DNA from: Austwickia chelonae NBRC 105200
GTDB lineage: Bacteria; Actinomycetota; Actinomycetes; Actinomycetales; Dermatophilaceae
Reading direction: 5' to 3'
DNA length: 64,000 bases
NCBI RefSeq assembly: GCF_000298175.1
Contig: NZ_BAGZ01000016.1
Location: 174,621-238,620, forward strand
Below are positions 32,282 to 40,665 of this stretch, in pieces; positions within the stretch are counted from its first letter, which is position 1, and the number at the start of each line of letters is the position of its first letter. The translations under genes and the position numbers were made by a program. Under the pieces are notes generated by a model, which was not told where the DNA came from, searched no databases, and worked only from the letters and a program-made list of their open reading frames with translations.

Positions 32282-34141
32282 CTAGGACAACATCTTCCGA
32301 TATTCCTCGTCGGCGAGCAGTTCGGCATGTCGTCCGCGTCCGCGCAACCGTCCGTCCTCGTCGAGCCGGATGACGACATCTGCCACGGCCAACAGCTGTG
32401 GTGACGTGGTGACGACCAACGTGCCCCGACCGGCCCGCAGTTCCGGCAGGTGGGCGGCGATGCGGGCATTGGTGGCCGGGTCGACGCTGGTCGTCGGGTG
32501 GGTCAACACCAGCAGCGGCGGGTCGGCGTACAGCGCACGGGCGAGCGCCACCCGTTGACGTTGCCCCCCGGAGAGTGAGCGCCCGCCTTCCCCGACCGGG
32601 GTGTTCCAGCCGGAGGGTTGACCGGCGGCGACGTCGTCGCAGGTGGTGGCCCGGAGTACGGCGTCCAGTCGGGCTTGTTCGGCGGCAGTGGCGGGCGGAC
32701 GGTCCAGGACGATGTTCTCCAGGATGCTGCCGTCGAAGAGGTCGCTGCGGTGGGGTGGCGCGACGAGGACGGCCTGGTGTGCGTCCGAGGTGAGTTCGCC
32801 CAGTTCGATGTCTCCGAGCCGGATCGTTCCTGTCGCGGGGTCGCGGCGGCGGGCGCACAGGTCGGCGAGTGCTTCGGCGTAGGGGCCGGGGGCGACGAGT
32901 GCGGTGAGTCCTTCGCCGGGGATGTCCAGGGTGAGCGGGTCTGGGATGAGTGGGGGGTGGGTGACGGCGTCGAGGTGCAGCGTCGGCGGCCCGGCGGCGT
33001 GGGGGTGGGATCCGTAGGTGCGGGCGGGGGGTGCGGTGAGGACTTCGACGACGCGGTCGGCGGAGGCGTGGGCGGTGCTGAGCACGCTGGCGGTGTCGAC
33101 GCCGAGGCTGCGCAGGGGCGGCCCCATGGTCTGGGCGAGCCCGGCGACGGCGACCACTTCACCGACGGTGAGGCGCCCGCTGAGTCCGAGGTGGGCTGCG
33201 GTGATGGTGAGGGCGGCGACGAAGAGGCCGACGGCGACGGCGATGGTGGAGCTGAAGATGCCGCGGGCTCGACGGGCGGCGATGGTCGCGGTGAGTGCTC
33301 TGCGGCTGGCGTGGGCGAAACGTTCGCGGGCGCGGCTTTCGGCTTCGAGTCCTTGGACGACGCGTAGTCCGGCGGTGAGATCGGAGGCTGAGCCGACGGC
33401 GGCGGCTTCGGCGGCGCGTTCCCGGCGGGTGTAGGGGCGCAGGGGGCGGACGCCGTAGACGGACAGGGCGATGAGCAGGGGGGTGGCGATGGCGACGACG
33501 GCTGCGAGGCGCAGGTCGAGCAGGCTCAGGACGATGAGGGAGCCGGTGACGGTGACGAGTTGTCCGGGGACGGAGGTGAGTGTGGTCATGCCGCGGGTGC
33601 TGGTGGTGACGTCGGTGGTGGCGACGCTGAGCAGGTCGCCGGGGAGTCGTCGTCCGCCGGCGAGTCCGGTGGGTTGGAGGAGTCGGTCGAGGACGGCGAG
33701 ACGTAGGTCGTGTCCGGCCCGGTTGGCGCCGCGGTCGCCGATGAGTCGCATGAGGGTGGCTCCGGCGCGGAGGAGGTATGCGGCGAGGATGACGGCGATC
33801 CAGGTGGTGGCGCCGGCCGGGTCGCGGGCGACGAGGCCGGTGTCGATGGCGCGTCCGATGGCGAGGGGGATGATGAGGGTGAGTCCGCTGATGAGGGCTG
33901 CGGCGAGGGCGGTCGTCAGGAGTCGGCGGTGTTCGCGGCGGACGAGGCGTCTGACGAGGTGCGGCCCGTCGGTCAGCCCGGCCGGATCGAGGGGCGGGGC
34001 AGGGTGCGGGGCGGGGGGTGTTCCGGGCCTGTCCTGTGGTGCGGTGGTCAGCGTGTCCTCCAGGCAGGACGGGGTGCATCGGGTGGTGTGTGGTGGCGCG
34101 CCCCGGCCGGGTCCGGTTGTCGTCCGGGGCGACGTGGCCAC
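32282..34141 (-). CDS. ABC exporter half with intact LSGGQ but lost Walker A, Walker B and H-loop
   Basis: An exporter-type membrane domain (helices from about residue 72 to 345) followed by an ATPase-like domain. The signature LSGGQRQR (523-530) is perfect, yet Walker A reads ALVAPGPYAEAL (no Lys), the Q-loop position is APPHR, Walker B is LLVLTHPTTSVD (Asp and catalytic Glu gone) and the switch histidine is Thr (VVTTSPQ). It can therefore supply only the signature to its partner at 29815-31692. The start is uncertain: the frame is open to a GTG at 34141, but a GGAGG site lies 5 bases before a CTG at 34051, and TAGGGT at 34140-34145 could be the promoter. Confidence 0.85.
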   Translation of the reverse strand: MATSPRTTTGPGRGAPPHTTRCTPSCLEDTLTTAPQDRPGTPPAPHPAPPLDPAGLTDGPHLVRRLVRREHRRLLTTALAAALISGLTLIIPLAIGRAIDTGLVARDPAGATTWIAVILAAYLLRAGATLMRLIGDRGANRAGHDLRLAVLDRLLQPTGLAGGRRLPGDLLSVATTDVTTSTRGMTTLTSVPGQLVTVTGSLIVLSLLDLRLAAVVAIATPLLIALSVYGVRPLRPYTRRERAAEAAAVGSASDLTAGLRVVQGLEAESRARERFAHASRRALTATIAARRARGIFSSTIAVAVGLFVAALTITAAHLGLSGRLTVGEVVAVAGLAQTMGPPLRSLGVDTASVLSTAHASADRVVEVLTAPPARTYGSHPHAAGPPTLHLDAVTHPPLIPDPLTLDIPGEGLTALVAPGPYAEALADLCARRRDPATGTIRLGDIELGELTSDAHQAVLVAPPHRSDLFDGSILENIVLDRPPATAAEQARLDAVLRATTCDDVAAGQPSGWNTPVGEGGRSLSGGQRQRVALARALYADPPLLVLTHPTTSVDPATNARIAAHLPELRAGRGTLVVTTSPQLLAVADVVIRLDEDGRLRGRGRHAELLADEEYRKMLS

Positions 34142-34198
34142 CCTACTGGTCGGTGGTGTCCTGGTGCGCGTTCGCGGGTTGTCCGTAGGGTGGCTGCC

Positions 34199-34987
34199 GT
34201 GCCTGTGACTTTCGCCCACCCTGCTGCGGTGCTGCCGTTGTCCCGTTCTGGCCTGCCGTTGTCCGCGCTGGTGGTGGGGAGCATGGTCCCTGATGTGCCC
34301 TTGTTCGTCGGTGCGGAGCGCTTCTACGGTTTCACGCATTCGGTGCCGGGGTTGTTGACGGTGGATCTGCTGGTCGGTGTCGTGCTCTGGTGGTTGTGGG
34401 TGGCGTGGTTGTGGCCGTGTCTGGCCGATGCGGCTCCGGGGGTGGTGCGGCGGAGGTTGCCGTCGGTGGCGCCGGGGCGGCTGATGGTGTCGGGGCAGGG
34501 CGCGGTCGGTGCCGGTCTGGCCGGTCGGCGGTGGTGGGTGGTTCCGGTGGCGGTCGTGGTGGGTGCGGCGACTCATGCGCTGTGGGACGAGTTCACTCAT
34601 GCGGGCCGGTGGGGTTCGACGCATATTCCGTGGTTGGCCGATTCGCATGGGGGTCTGCCGGGGGTGTCCTGGGCCCAGTATGCGAGTGGTCTGTTCGGGT
34701 TGACGGCGTGCTTGGTGGCTTTGGTGGTGGCGTGGCGTCGGCGTCCGGTCGGGGAGTTGGTGGCTCGTCGTCATCCGCGGTCGCCGGTGATCTTGTGGGT
34801 GACGCCGTTGGCGGGGGTCGTCGGTGCTGCGGTGGCGGCGGGGTTGTGGGCGCATGATCTGCGGTCGGCGGTTTATCTGGCGATCACGAAGGGGGCTTTG
34901 TCCGCGGTGGTGGTCGCGGTGTGTGTGGCGGTGGCGGTGGTGCGCTCGATGCGGGTGCGGGGCGCGGGGTGTGCCTCGGAGGGTTGA
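34199..34987 (+). CDS. DUF4184-family membrane protein
   Basis: A 262-residue integral membrane protein. The opening PVTFAHPAAVLPL, then VVGSMVPDVPLF and FTHSVPGLLTVDL are the DUF4184 hallmarks; these His/Asp motifs, with THALWDEFTHAG later, resemble the metal-binding pattern of YdjM-type membrane hydrolases. About seven helices. Function is unknown. The GTG start lacks a ribosome site and TAGGGT lies 7 bases before it, so leaderless expression is likely. It diverges from the ABC exporter operon. Confidence 0.88.
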   Translation: MPVTFAHPAAVLPLSRSGLPLSALVVGSMVPDVPLFVGAERFYGFTHSVPGLLTVDLLVGVVLWWLWVAWLWPCLADAAPGVVRRRLPSVAPGRLMVSGQGAVGAGLAGRRWWVVPVAVVVGAATHALWDEFTHAGRWGSTHIPWLADSHGGLPGVSWAQYASGLFGLTACLVALVVAWRRRPVGELVARRHPRSPVILWVTPLAGVVGAAVAAGLWAHDLRSAVYLAITKGALSAVVVAVCVAVAVVRSMRVRGAGCASEG

Positions 34988-34989
34988 AG

Positions 34990-35037
34990 CCGGGGTGGGC
35001 GCTGGGGCCTGGCGGGATGGCCGGGGTGGGCGCTGGG
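34990..35037. repeat. direct repeat of CCGGGGTGGGCGCTGGG
   Basis: A 17-bp unit occurs at 34990-35006 and again at 35021-35037, with a 31-bp period, just after the DUF4184 gene. It may be a small minisatellite with two copies; no function is visible. Confidence 0.6.
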
Positions 35038-35111
35038 TCCGGGGGCGGATGCGCGGCGTGGACGCGTGGTGTCGGCGGTGACGGTCGGGGGCGGCGGGGT
35101 ACGGTCTTTCG

Positions 35112-35432
35112 GTGAGTCAGCGGATGTCGATGTGGGAGGGCTATGAGCCCTTGGTACGCGGTGGCGTGAAGTTGCAGACCATCCGGGTGGACGATCCTTT
35201 CGTGCCGGGGCCGGTGGTGATCTTCTTCGAGATGTCGTCGGGTGAGGTCGTGGAGATCCCGGCGGTGGTGACGGCGGTGGTGTCGATGCGCCGGGACGAG
35301 CTCACCGAGGAGATCGCGCGCAAGGACGGTTTCGCGTCATTGGCGGAGGTGCAGGCGGCTTTGTCGCGGCATTATCCGGGGCTGTCCGAGCAGGCCCGGG
35401 TCGAGGTGGTCTCCTACCGCTTGGCGAGCTGA
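35112..35432 (+). CDS. ASCH-domain protein (YqfB-like)
   Basis: A 106-residue protein resembling the ASCH-domain amidohydrolase YqfB, which in E. coli hydrolyses N4-acetylcytidine. Visible features are KLQTIRVDDPFVPGPVVIFFE (the conserved T-I-R followed by a polar/acidic loop), LTEEIARKDGFASLAEVQAAL and HYPGLSE before the last strand. The GTG start is preceded by TACGGT at a 6-base distance and by no ribosome site, suggesting a leaderless mRNA. Solitary gene. Enzyme activity is inferred from similarity. Confidence 0.75.
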   Translation: MSQRMSMWEGYEPLVRGGVKLQTIRVDDPFVPGPVVIFFEMSSGEVVEIPAVVTAVVSMRRDELTEEIARKDGFASLAEVQAALSRHYPGLSEQARVEVVSYRLAS

Positions 35433-35773
35433 TCCGCCGCCATACGCCGCTCCACGACGACGCACCGATCCACGACGACGCGCCGGTCTGCTGCCAGCAG
35501 CCTCTCGTCCAGCCGGTCTGACAGCACTTTTCCCTTTCTGGCAGCCGCGTTGATCCGTGGGGGCAGTTCACGAAATGTGCTGGCAGAAGGCCGTGCTGAG
35601 GCACCGTGACATGGCGCGCACTCTCTCCGTGCGATAGGTGACGAAAACAGCGCCGGACACAGCAGCCATTTTCCCGAGACAAAAATAAGAATTCAACGCC
35701 TCAAGAATTGATATCGCCACCTAGATAAAAGGCGATCAGGCGCAGCACGCATCTGCCAGTAAACACCTGCAAG
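35433..35773. other. intergenic spacer, AT-richer than surroundings
   Basis: This 340-bp stretch has no convincing gene on either strand. Its composition drops toward AT from about 35680. Small A/T-rich segments near 35690-35735 could hold promoters for the short reading frame at 35808. Confidence 0.4.
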
Positions 35774-35787
35774 GATGATATATCATC
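35774..35787. promoter_or_regulatory. 14-bp perfect palindrome GATGATATATCATC
   Basis: A perfect palindrome located 20 bases before the GTG of a 43-codon reading frame. Its position between promoter and ribosome site suits an operator, but it may also be the -10 region of a promoter. No regulator gene is adjacent. Confidence 0.4.
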
Positions 35788-35807
35788 AAATCGCAAAGGG
35801 GACATTC

Positions 35808-35939
35808 GTGACCGACTCGATTCGGTCATTCACCCCATCCTTATCGACACATTCTGGAGCCATTCTCGTGCAGCCCGGAAATCTTCCCCTCGAAGCAGGG
35901 GCGAACATAGGTCTCCGACCAGCCGATCTCGGCGAGTAG
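35808..35939 (+). CDS. possible small protein of 43 residues
   Basis: GTG start with a good ribosome site (AAAGGGG, 6 bases away), 43 codons, TAG stop. The predicted peptide starts MTDSIRSFTPSLSTHSGAIL and ends GLRPADLGE; there are no cysteines, no signal peptide and no recognised family. It is supported only by the ribosome site and the palindrome upstream; it may be a leader or a chance frame. Confidence 0.3.
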   Translation: MTDSIRSFTPSLSTHSGAILVQPGNLPLEAGANIGLRPADLGE

Positions 35940-36150
35940 CACTGCACGCCAAGCCCACTCACTCAGCTGTCACACTTTTACCCACTCAGCGCAAGCCCAG
36001 AGAGCACGGCCGGATCGAAATCAAAACGCCTTTTCCTCAAGGAATATTAGGTGACACGACATCTTCGGATATCGATTTGTGCGGAACCATGCACGCCATC
36101 TCCGGACCCACCCTGCTCCTGCTTCATATACGTGAGTTATCATACAACCT

Positions 36151-36774
36151 ATGAAGACGGGCAAATTAAAAGAAATTCTTCAACCGCTCCTGGAGCGCTT
36201 GATGGCCTTCGATCGGGCCGCCATGACTCTGACACGGCTGGGCCTGATCACTGTGACCGTCTGGATCGGCGGGCTGAAGGTTGTCCCCTACGAGGCCGAG
36301 GGGATCATCCATTTCGTGTCCAACAGCCCGTTCATGAGCTGGCTGTACAAGGACCCGGGCAACTACAAGAAGCACCGCAACCCCGAGGGCGCACTGGTCC
36401 AGGCCAATAAGGACTGGCACCTGATGAATGGCACCTACCCGGCGGCATTGTTCATCGGGGCGATCATCGTGATCATCGGCATCATGATCGCTCTGCACTG
36501 GCTGTCACCGCTCATCGGCGCGCTCGGTGGGCTGGCCCTGTTCGGCATGAGCTTCGCCACCTTGAGCTTCCTGGTCACCACTCCCGAGGCCTGGGTTCCG
36601 GCTCTCGGCGACGCGCACCACGGTTTCCCCTATCTCTCCGGGGTCGGGCGATTGGTCATCAAGGATGCGATCATGATGGGCGCTTCCCTCGTGGTCGGCA
36701 TCGACTCCGCACGCATCGTCCTGGCCCGCTGGTCGGCTGAGGACTCGGGATCGCCGCGGCACGCCGCTTCCTGA
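36151..36774 (+). CDS. DUF417-family membrane protein (YkgB/RclC-like)
   Basis: A 207-residue inner-membrane protein of the DUF417 family with four or five helices. The conserved sequence VTVWIGGLKVVPYEAEGI, then FVSNSPFMSWL, and the end motif GVGRLVIKDAIMMGA match the family. In E. coli the relative RclC is needed for resistance to reactive chlorine; no rclA or rclB gene is near here. The upstream 210 bp are AT-rich with no further gene. A strong terminator follows. Confidence 0.9.
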   Translation: MKTGKLKEILQPLLERLMAFDRAAMTLTRLGLITVTVWIGGLKVVPYEAEGIIHFVSNSPFMSWLYKDPGNYKKHRNPEGALVQANKDWHLMNGTYPAALFIGAIIVIIGIMIALHWLSPLIGALGGLALFGMSFATLSFLVTTPEAWVPALGDAHHGFPYLSGVGRLVIKDAIMMGASLVVGIDSARIVLARWSAEDSGSPRHAAS

Positions 36775-36795
36775 TCGGCACCCGCTCATCCGAGT

Positions 36796-36836
36796 AGTCG
36801 GGCCGGGACGTGAACACGTCCCGGCCCGACTTTTTT
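36796..36836 (+). terminator. rho-independent terminator
   Basis: Arms 36796-36812 and 36815-36831 are perfect complements around an AA loop, followed by a run of Ts (36831-36836). It directly follows the DUF417 gene. Confidence 0.93.
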
Positions 36837-36999
36837 CATGCACACCTCCGGAACGACGGCCCGGCCGACCCCCGGCCGAGACGGTCACCATCGGGCCTGC
36901 ACCCTTCACCAAGGCCCTGGCCTGCGCCATCACAGTCGCCCCGGTCGTGGCGTCCTGGCTGGTCGCGTGGCGTCCCGGGAACGACCGGCCTGTGACGAA

Positions 37000-37047
37000 G
37001 CGGGCGCAGGCGTGACGAGGACAGTCCACGTCAGCACCTGCGCCCGC
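37000..37047 (-). terminator. imperfect stem-loop after phosphoesterase gene
   Basis: GCGGGCGCAGG at 37000-37010 pairs with CCTGCGCCCGC at 37037-37047, and inner TGACG/CGTCA segments also pair. It lies just beyond the stop of the minus-strand phosphoesterase gene. The plus-strand frame over 36880-37014 (ending with a helix-like ALACAITVAPVVASWLVAW) could be a fragment of a lost membrane protein, but it has no start. Confidence 0.5.
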
Positions 37048-37057
37048 CCGTCGTGGT

Positions 37058-38221
37058 TCAGCGTGCCTCGGCAGATTGCAGAAGTTTCACCGGCACGGTG
37101 AATTCGTCTTCGCTGCCGTCGTAGTGTCGGCCGGCTTTGGTGTCGAAGTCGCGGCTGCGGAAGGAGTTCAACGACGGCGAGTAGGTGTCGACGGTCAGTT
37201 CGCCGTGGCGGACGTCGAGCTGGAGCATGCGGATGAACCCGGCGTGTCCGTTGCCGTCGGCCCCGGCGTCATAGGCCTGGTAGTCGGCCATGAGTTCGAT
37301 CACCTGACGTCCGGTGGGGCCGACGCCCTGTCGGATGTTGCGGCCTACTCCGTGTTCGTGGCCGGAGATGACCAGGAAGACGTTCGGGTTGGGGTCGACC
37401 ACCTGGGTGCGCACCCGTTCTCCGTCGGTGGACAGTTCGGCTCCTTCGCCGTCGGGGCCGGGGCCGGGTTTCAGGTAGGCGTGCGTGGCGACGATCACGT
37501 TGTGGCCGGGGCGGGCGGCGATCTGCGCGCGCGCCCAGGCGGCTTCTTCGTCGGTCACCTGATATCCCAGGTGGACGACGGCGAAGTCGGCTCCTCCGGC
37601 GTGGAATTCGTCGACGTGGTTGCTGTTGTCGCCGGGTTTCCAGGGTCCCTGGTAGTACGGCTGGGGGGCGGCGGCGCTGGCTTTGGCGTATCGGTCGGGT
37701 CCGAAGAATTCGTTGTAGACCGAGGAGTCCTTCCCTTTGACGTTGTCGTGGTTTCCGGGCAGGACGCCGTTGGGCATGCCGGCTTCGTCGAGGATGCTCT
37801 GTGCTTCGGAGGCTCGGGCGAATTCGCCGCGGGCGAAGCCTTTCGTGCGCAGGATGTAGCTGTCGATGAGGTCGCCGGTGTGTGCGGTGTAGGCGATCTT
37901 GCGGTGAGCGGCGTTGTCGACGATCCACCGGTTCATGCCTTCGTAGATGTCCTGGCAGCGTTCTCGGACGGTGGGGAGGATGCCGCTGCCGTTGGCGCAT
38001 CTGGTCAGATATTGGGTGTCGGTGATGTGGGCGATGGCCAGGTCGTAGGTGCCGGGGTCGCGGAAGGCTCCGTCCGGGGCGGTGCTTCCGGTGTGTGTGT
38101 TGTTCCCGGTACGGAGGACGGCGGGTGGTGGGTTGTGTGCGGAAGCTGGCGCGGGCGTGCCGGTGAGGGTGGACAGGGCGCAGGTCGTGGCGATCGCCAC
38201 GGACAGGGTGAGTGAGCGCAT
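37058..38221 (-). CDS. secreted calcineurin-like metallophosphoesterase
   Basis: A 387-residue exported phosphoesterase. Sec signal peptide (LSVAIATTCALSTLTGTPAPASA), then the five metal-binding motifs of the family: ITDTQ, AHTGDLIDS, LPGNHDN, VATHAYL and ISGHEHGVG. It probably uses two divalent metals and hydrolyses phosphomono- or diesters outside the cell, perhaps for phosphate scavenging; the substrate is not defined. The C-terminal beta-rich end (TVDTYSPSLNSF) resembles the purple acid phosphatase-like secreted group in actinobacteria. Single gene with a stem-loop after its stop. Confidence 0.9.
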   Translation of the reverse strand: MRSLTLSVAIATTCALSTLTGTPAPASAHNPPPAVLRTGNNTHTGSTAPDGAFRDPGTYDLAIAHITDTQYLTRCANGSGILPTVRERCQDIYEGMNRWIVDNAAHRKIAYTAHTGDLIDSYILRTKGFARGEFARASEAQSILDEAGMPNGVLPGNHDNVKGKDSSVYNEFFGPDRYAKASAAAPQPYYQGPWKPGDNSNHVDEFHAGGADFAVVHLGYQVTDEEAAWARAQIAARPGHNVIVATHAYLKPGPGPDGEGAELSTDGERVRTQVVDPNPNVFLVISGHEHGVGRNIRQGVGPTGRQVIELMADYQAYDAGADGNGHAGFIRMLQLDVRHGELTVDTYSPSLNSFRSRDFDTKAGRHYDGSEDEFTVPVKLLQSAEAR

Positions 38222-38320
38222 GGGGGGAGTCCACCAGTCCGGTACGGATTCCCGGCGTCCGCGCAGTGACGGTTCCTTGAACCGTTCTCAGCCAAAAGAT
38301 TGACTGATCAACAAGTTTCA

Positions 38321-39766
38321 TCAACGTTCATCGCGCGGTTCCATATCGCGCCGATGACGGTCCGAATACAGGTCGTCGAAGTATCCACTCGCACCGAGCA
38401 TCACCGCGGCTTCAGCCAGTTCGTCCAGGCCGTCCCTGGTGAGCACGCCGTCGGTGCAGGCCGCTTCCCGCATGTTCTCCAGGAAACGCTCGTTGAGGCT
38501 CCTGACCTGGGCGCCGCCCAATCCGCTCTGTCCGGCGAATCTGGCCAGCATCTTGGCTTCCTCACCGCTGATCCGGCCGTCCTCCATCACTGCGGCCAGA
38601 GCCTCGAAATAGGCCTCGGCCACGGCGTCGTCGATGTCGTTGGCCGACATGGGCAGCCTGCTGACCAGCGAAGCCATCCAACCGTCCTGCCCTTTGCGCA
38701 GCGCGGTGGCTCGGGTCACCAAGCGCGGTCGGGGTGTCCCGGACGGGCCGGGGTACCGGTAGGGGTCGCAACTGTAGAACAGGGGGCTCTCGTGACGGTC
38801 CAGCATCCGCGGGAGCAATCTGGAGACGGCCCGGACGTCGCCCAGCGCGGTGTGCTTGTCGACCAAGGGGATCCCGGCCTGCTGGGCGAGGGTACCCAGG
38901 GTGAAGTTCGCGGCGTGGAAGGTGCGCTGCCCGAGCCAGAGGGTGCACAGCGCGGGCATGGCCAGCCCTTGATACCCGGCGGCGGTGAACTCGGCGTGCA
39001 GGAAGGCTTCTTCGAAGGACGCATTGTGGGCGACGACGACGGCGCCGTCCAGGCGCGCCAGCACGTCGTCGGCGACCTCGGCGAACCGGGGCGCCCGGGC
39101 CACGGCGTCCCGGGTGATGCCGTGCACGAACACCGGGCCGGTGTCACGGTCGTCCGGCCTGATCAGGGTGGCGAATTCGTCCTCGATATTGCCGTAACGG
39201 TCGACCCGGGCGATGGCGATCTCGACGATGCGGTCTCCCCGACGTGGGGACAGCCCGGTGGTTTCCAGGTCGACGACCGCGTACGGGCCGTCGTGCTCCT
39301 GGCCTTGGACGAGACCGGCGTAGGAGAAGAGGTCACCGCGCATACCGGCTTCAACGAACGGAAGCTCGGGAATGTCGCCGCTTCCGTCGCCGTGACGGTC
39401 GGTCTTGGCGCGCGCGGCGGTGAACACTGCGGAGGTTTCGTTCCTGCGGGTCGGGGGTTCGTCCTCGTCGTCCCAGGGTTCGTCGTCCGGGTCGTTCTCG
39501 TCGGCGCGGTGTTCTTCCCGGTCGCTGTCGGGGGCCCGTCGGTGGCTCGGTCGGCTGAACATCCGGTGGACGAAGATGAAGAAGAGGCAGGTGAACGGGG
39601 CTGCGATCACCGAGGTGAACAGGAAGGTCCCGATCTGTTCGTCCAGCAGGAAGAGGACGGCGAAGTACAGGCTGGGGCCGGCCAGCACGCCTGAGGCCAG
39701 TGCGCCCAGCGCCAGGAGACCTTTGTGGATCGGATCTCCACTGGTTCGTCTCGAAGTAGCTCTCAT
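38321..39766 (-). CDS. membrane-anchored DEDDh exonuclease with TerB-like C-terminus
   Basis: A 481-residue protein with an unusual order: two N-terminal membrane helices (about 15-70), an acidic Asp/Glu-rich linker (about 75-110), a DnaQ-type 3'-5' exonuclease (about 160-330) and a helical TerB-like region (about 385-470). The exonuclease motifs are VVDLETTGLSP (Asp166, Glu168), FVHGIT, VVAHNASFEEAF and HTALGDV (the DEDDh histidine and aspartate). The TerB-like part contains EAYFEALAAVMEDGRISGEEAKML, as in EF-hand-like/tellurite-linked folds. I chose the ATG at 39766; a GTG at 39781 is also possible. Tethering a nuclease to the membrane suggests work on incoming or extruded DNA, or RNA. Confidence 0.85.
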   Translation of the reverse strand: MRATSRRTSGDPIHKGLLALGALASGVLAGPSLYFAVLFLLDEQIGTFLFTSVIAAPFTCLFFIFVHRMFSRPSHRRAPDSDREEHRADENDPDDEPWDDEDEPPTRRNETSAVFTAARAKTDRHGDGSGDIPELPFVEAGMRGDLFSYAGLVQGQEHDGPYAVVDLETTGLSPRRGDRIVEIAIARVDRYGNIEDEFATLIRPDDRDTGPVFVHGITRDAVARAPRFAEVADDVLARLDGAVVVAHNASFEEAFLHAEFTAAGYQGLAMPALCTLWLGQRTFHAANFTLGTLAQQAGIPLVDKHTALGDVRAVSRLLPRMLDRHESPLFYSCDPYRYPGPSGTPRPRLVTRATALRKGQDGWMASLVSRLPMSANDIDDAVAEAYFEALAAVMEDGRISGEEAKMLARFAGQSGLGGAQVRSLNERFLENMREAACTDGVLTRDGLDELAEAAVMLGASGYFDDLYSDRHRRDMEPRDER

Positions 39767-39965
39767 CGGGTATCGCCCCACATGTCGACGGTGTCGACGG
39801 CGCAGATCTTCCGCACCGGTGCCCCCTTCGGGCGTCCTCGACGATATTCCTCTTGTCGTGGACGTTGCAGGTGGACCCTGGGTGTCCGGTGTCCGTGGGC
39901 GGTGCGGGCCGGTTACCTGCTCTGTGACCGGTCATGCGACGGGTAGGTGTGCTGCGGGCCGCGGT

Positions 39966-40544
39966 TCATCCTTTGGCGACTCCGGCGACGAGGGCGTCGA
40001 GGGCCTGGGCGACGTTCTTCTGGGCTCCGGCGCTCTTCTCTCCCAGGCCGAAGCGTTTCACGTACCAGGAGATCTCCTCGTAGGAGGCGTGGGTCTTGCC
40101 GGCGTCGTCCTCCCAGAAGAGCACTCGTAGGGGCAGGACGAGTCCCATGAGTTGTTGGTCCTGCATGAAGGGGGTGCCGCCCTGGGGGTTGCCGACGATG
40201 ACGAGGGTGGTGGGGCGCAGGGTCGTTCCGGCCTTGGCGGCTCCGGCTGCGTGGTCGACGGTGGCGAAGACGGTGAGTCCTTTGCCGGTGGCGGCTTGTT
40301 GGAAGTCGGTGACGAGGCGGGGGACGGGGTGGGCGCAGTCGACGGTGCGGATGCCTTCGATGGCGGGCATGGCGGGGGCCTTTCCGGTGGTTTTTCCGGT
40401 GGTGGTCGGGGTGGTCGACGGGCCGCCGCCGGTGGTGCAGGCGGTGAGGAAGGCGAGTGCGGCGGCGCCGCCGAGTCCGAGGGCGATCCGGCGGGAGATG
40501 TCGTGGTCGGGTGCGGGGGTGCGTCCGCGGGAGGGACTGGTCAT
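39966..40544 (-). CDS. DUF302-family lipoprotein
   Basis: A 192-residue protein whose N-terminus has a twin arginine (SRRIALGLGG) and a lipobox LTAC (Cys36), suggesting Tat export and lipid anchoring, followed by a Thr/Gly-rich linker. The C-terminal DUF302 domain (about 65-190) shows the core pattern GLTVFATVDHAAGA, LVIVGNPQGGTPFM and LPLRVLFWED. AGGAAA lies 7 bases before the ATG at 40544. DUF302 proteins are linked to redox or metal stress in other bacteria, but no role is proven. Confidence 0.85.
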   Translation of the reverse strand: MTSPSRGRTPAPDHDISRRIALGLGGAAALAFLTACTTGGGPSTTPTTTGKTTGKAPAMPAIEGIRTVDCAHPVPRLVTDFQQAATGKGLTVFATVDHAAGAAKAGTTLRPTTLVIVGNPQGGTPFMQDQQLMGLVLPLRVLFWEDDAGKTHASYEEISWYVKRFGLGEKSAGAQKNVAQALDALVAGVAKG

Positions 40545-40665
40545 GGGGTGTTTCCTGGTCTCACGAAGAGTGACATGTCCCCCGCACCCTAACCGGCGAT
40601 GATGCAAGATATATGAATATCCGGCGCATCTCCCCTGAATGCGGAACCTTTTGCGCCACAACCGG

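Noticed and set aside
36880..37014. Plus-strand frame ending in a membrane-helix-like segment before the phosphoesterase gene
   Set aside because: No start codon and no family match; noted only as a possible relic in the terminator entry.
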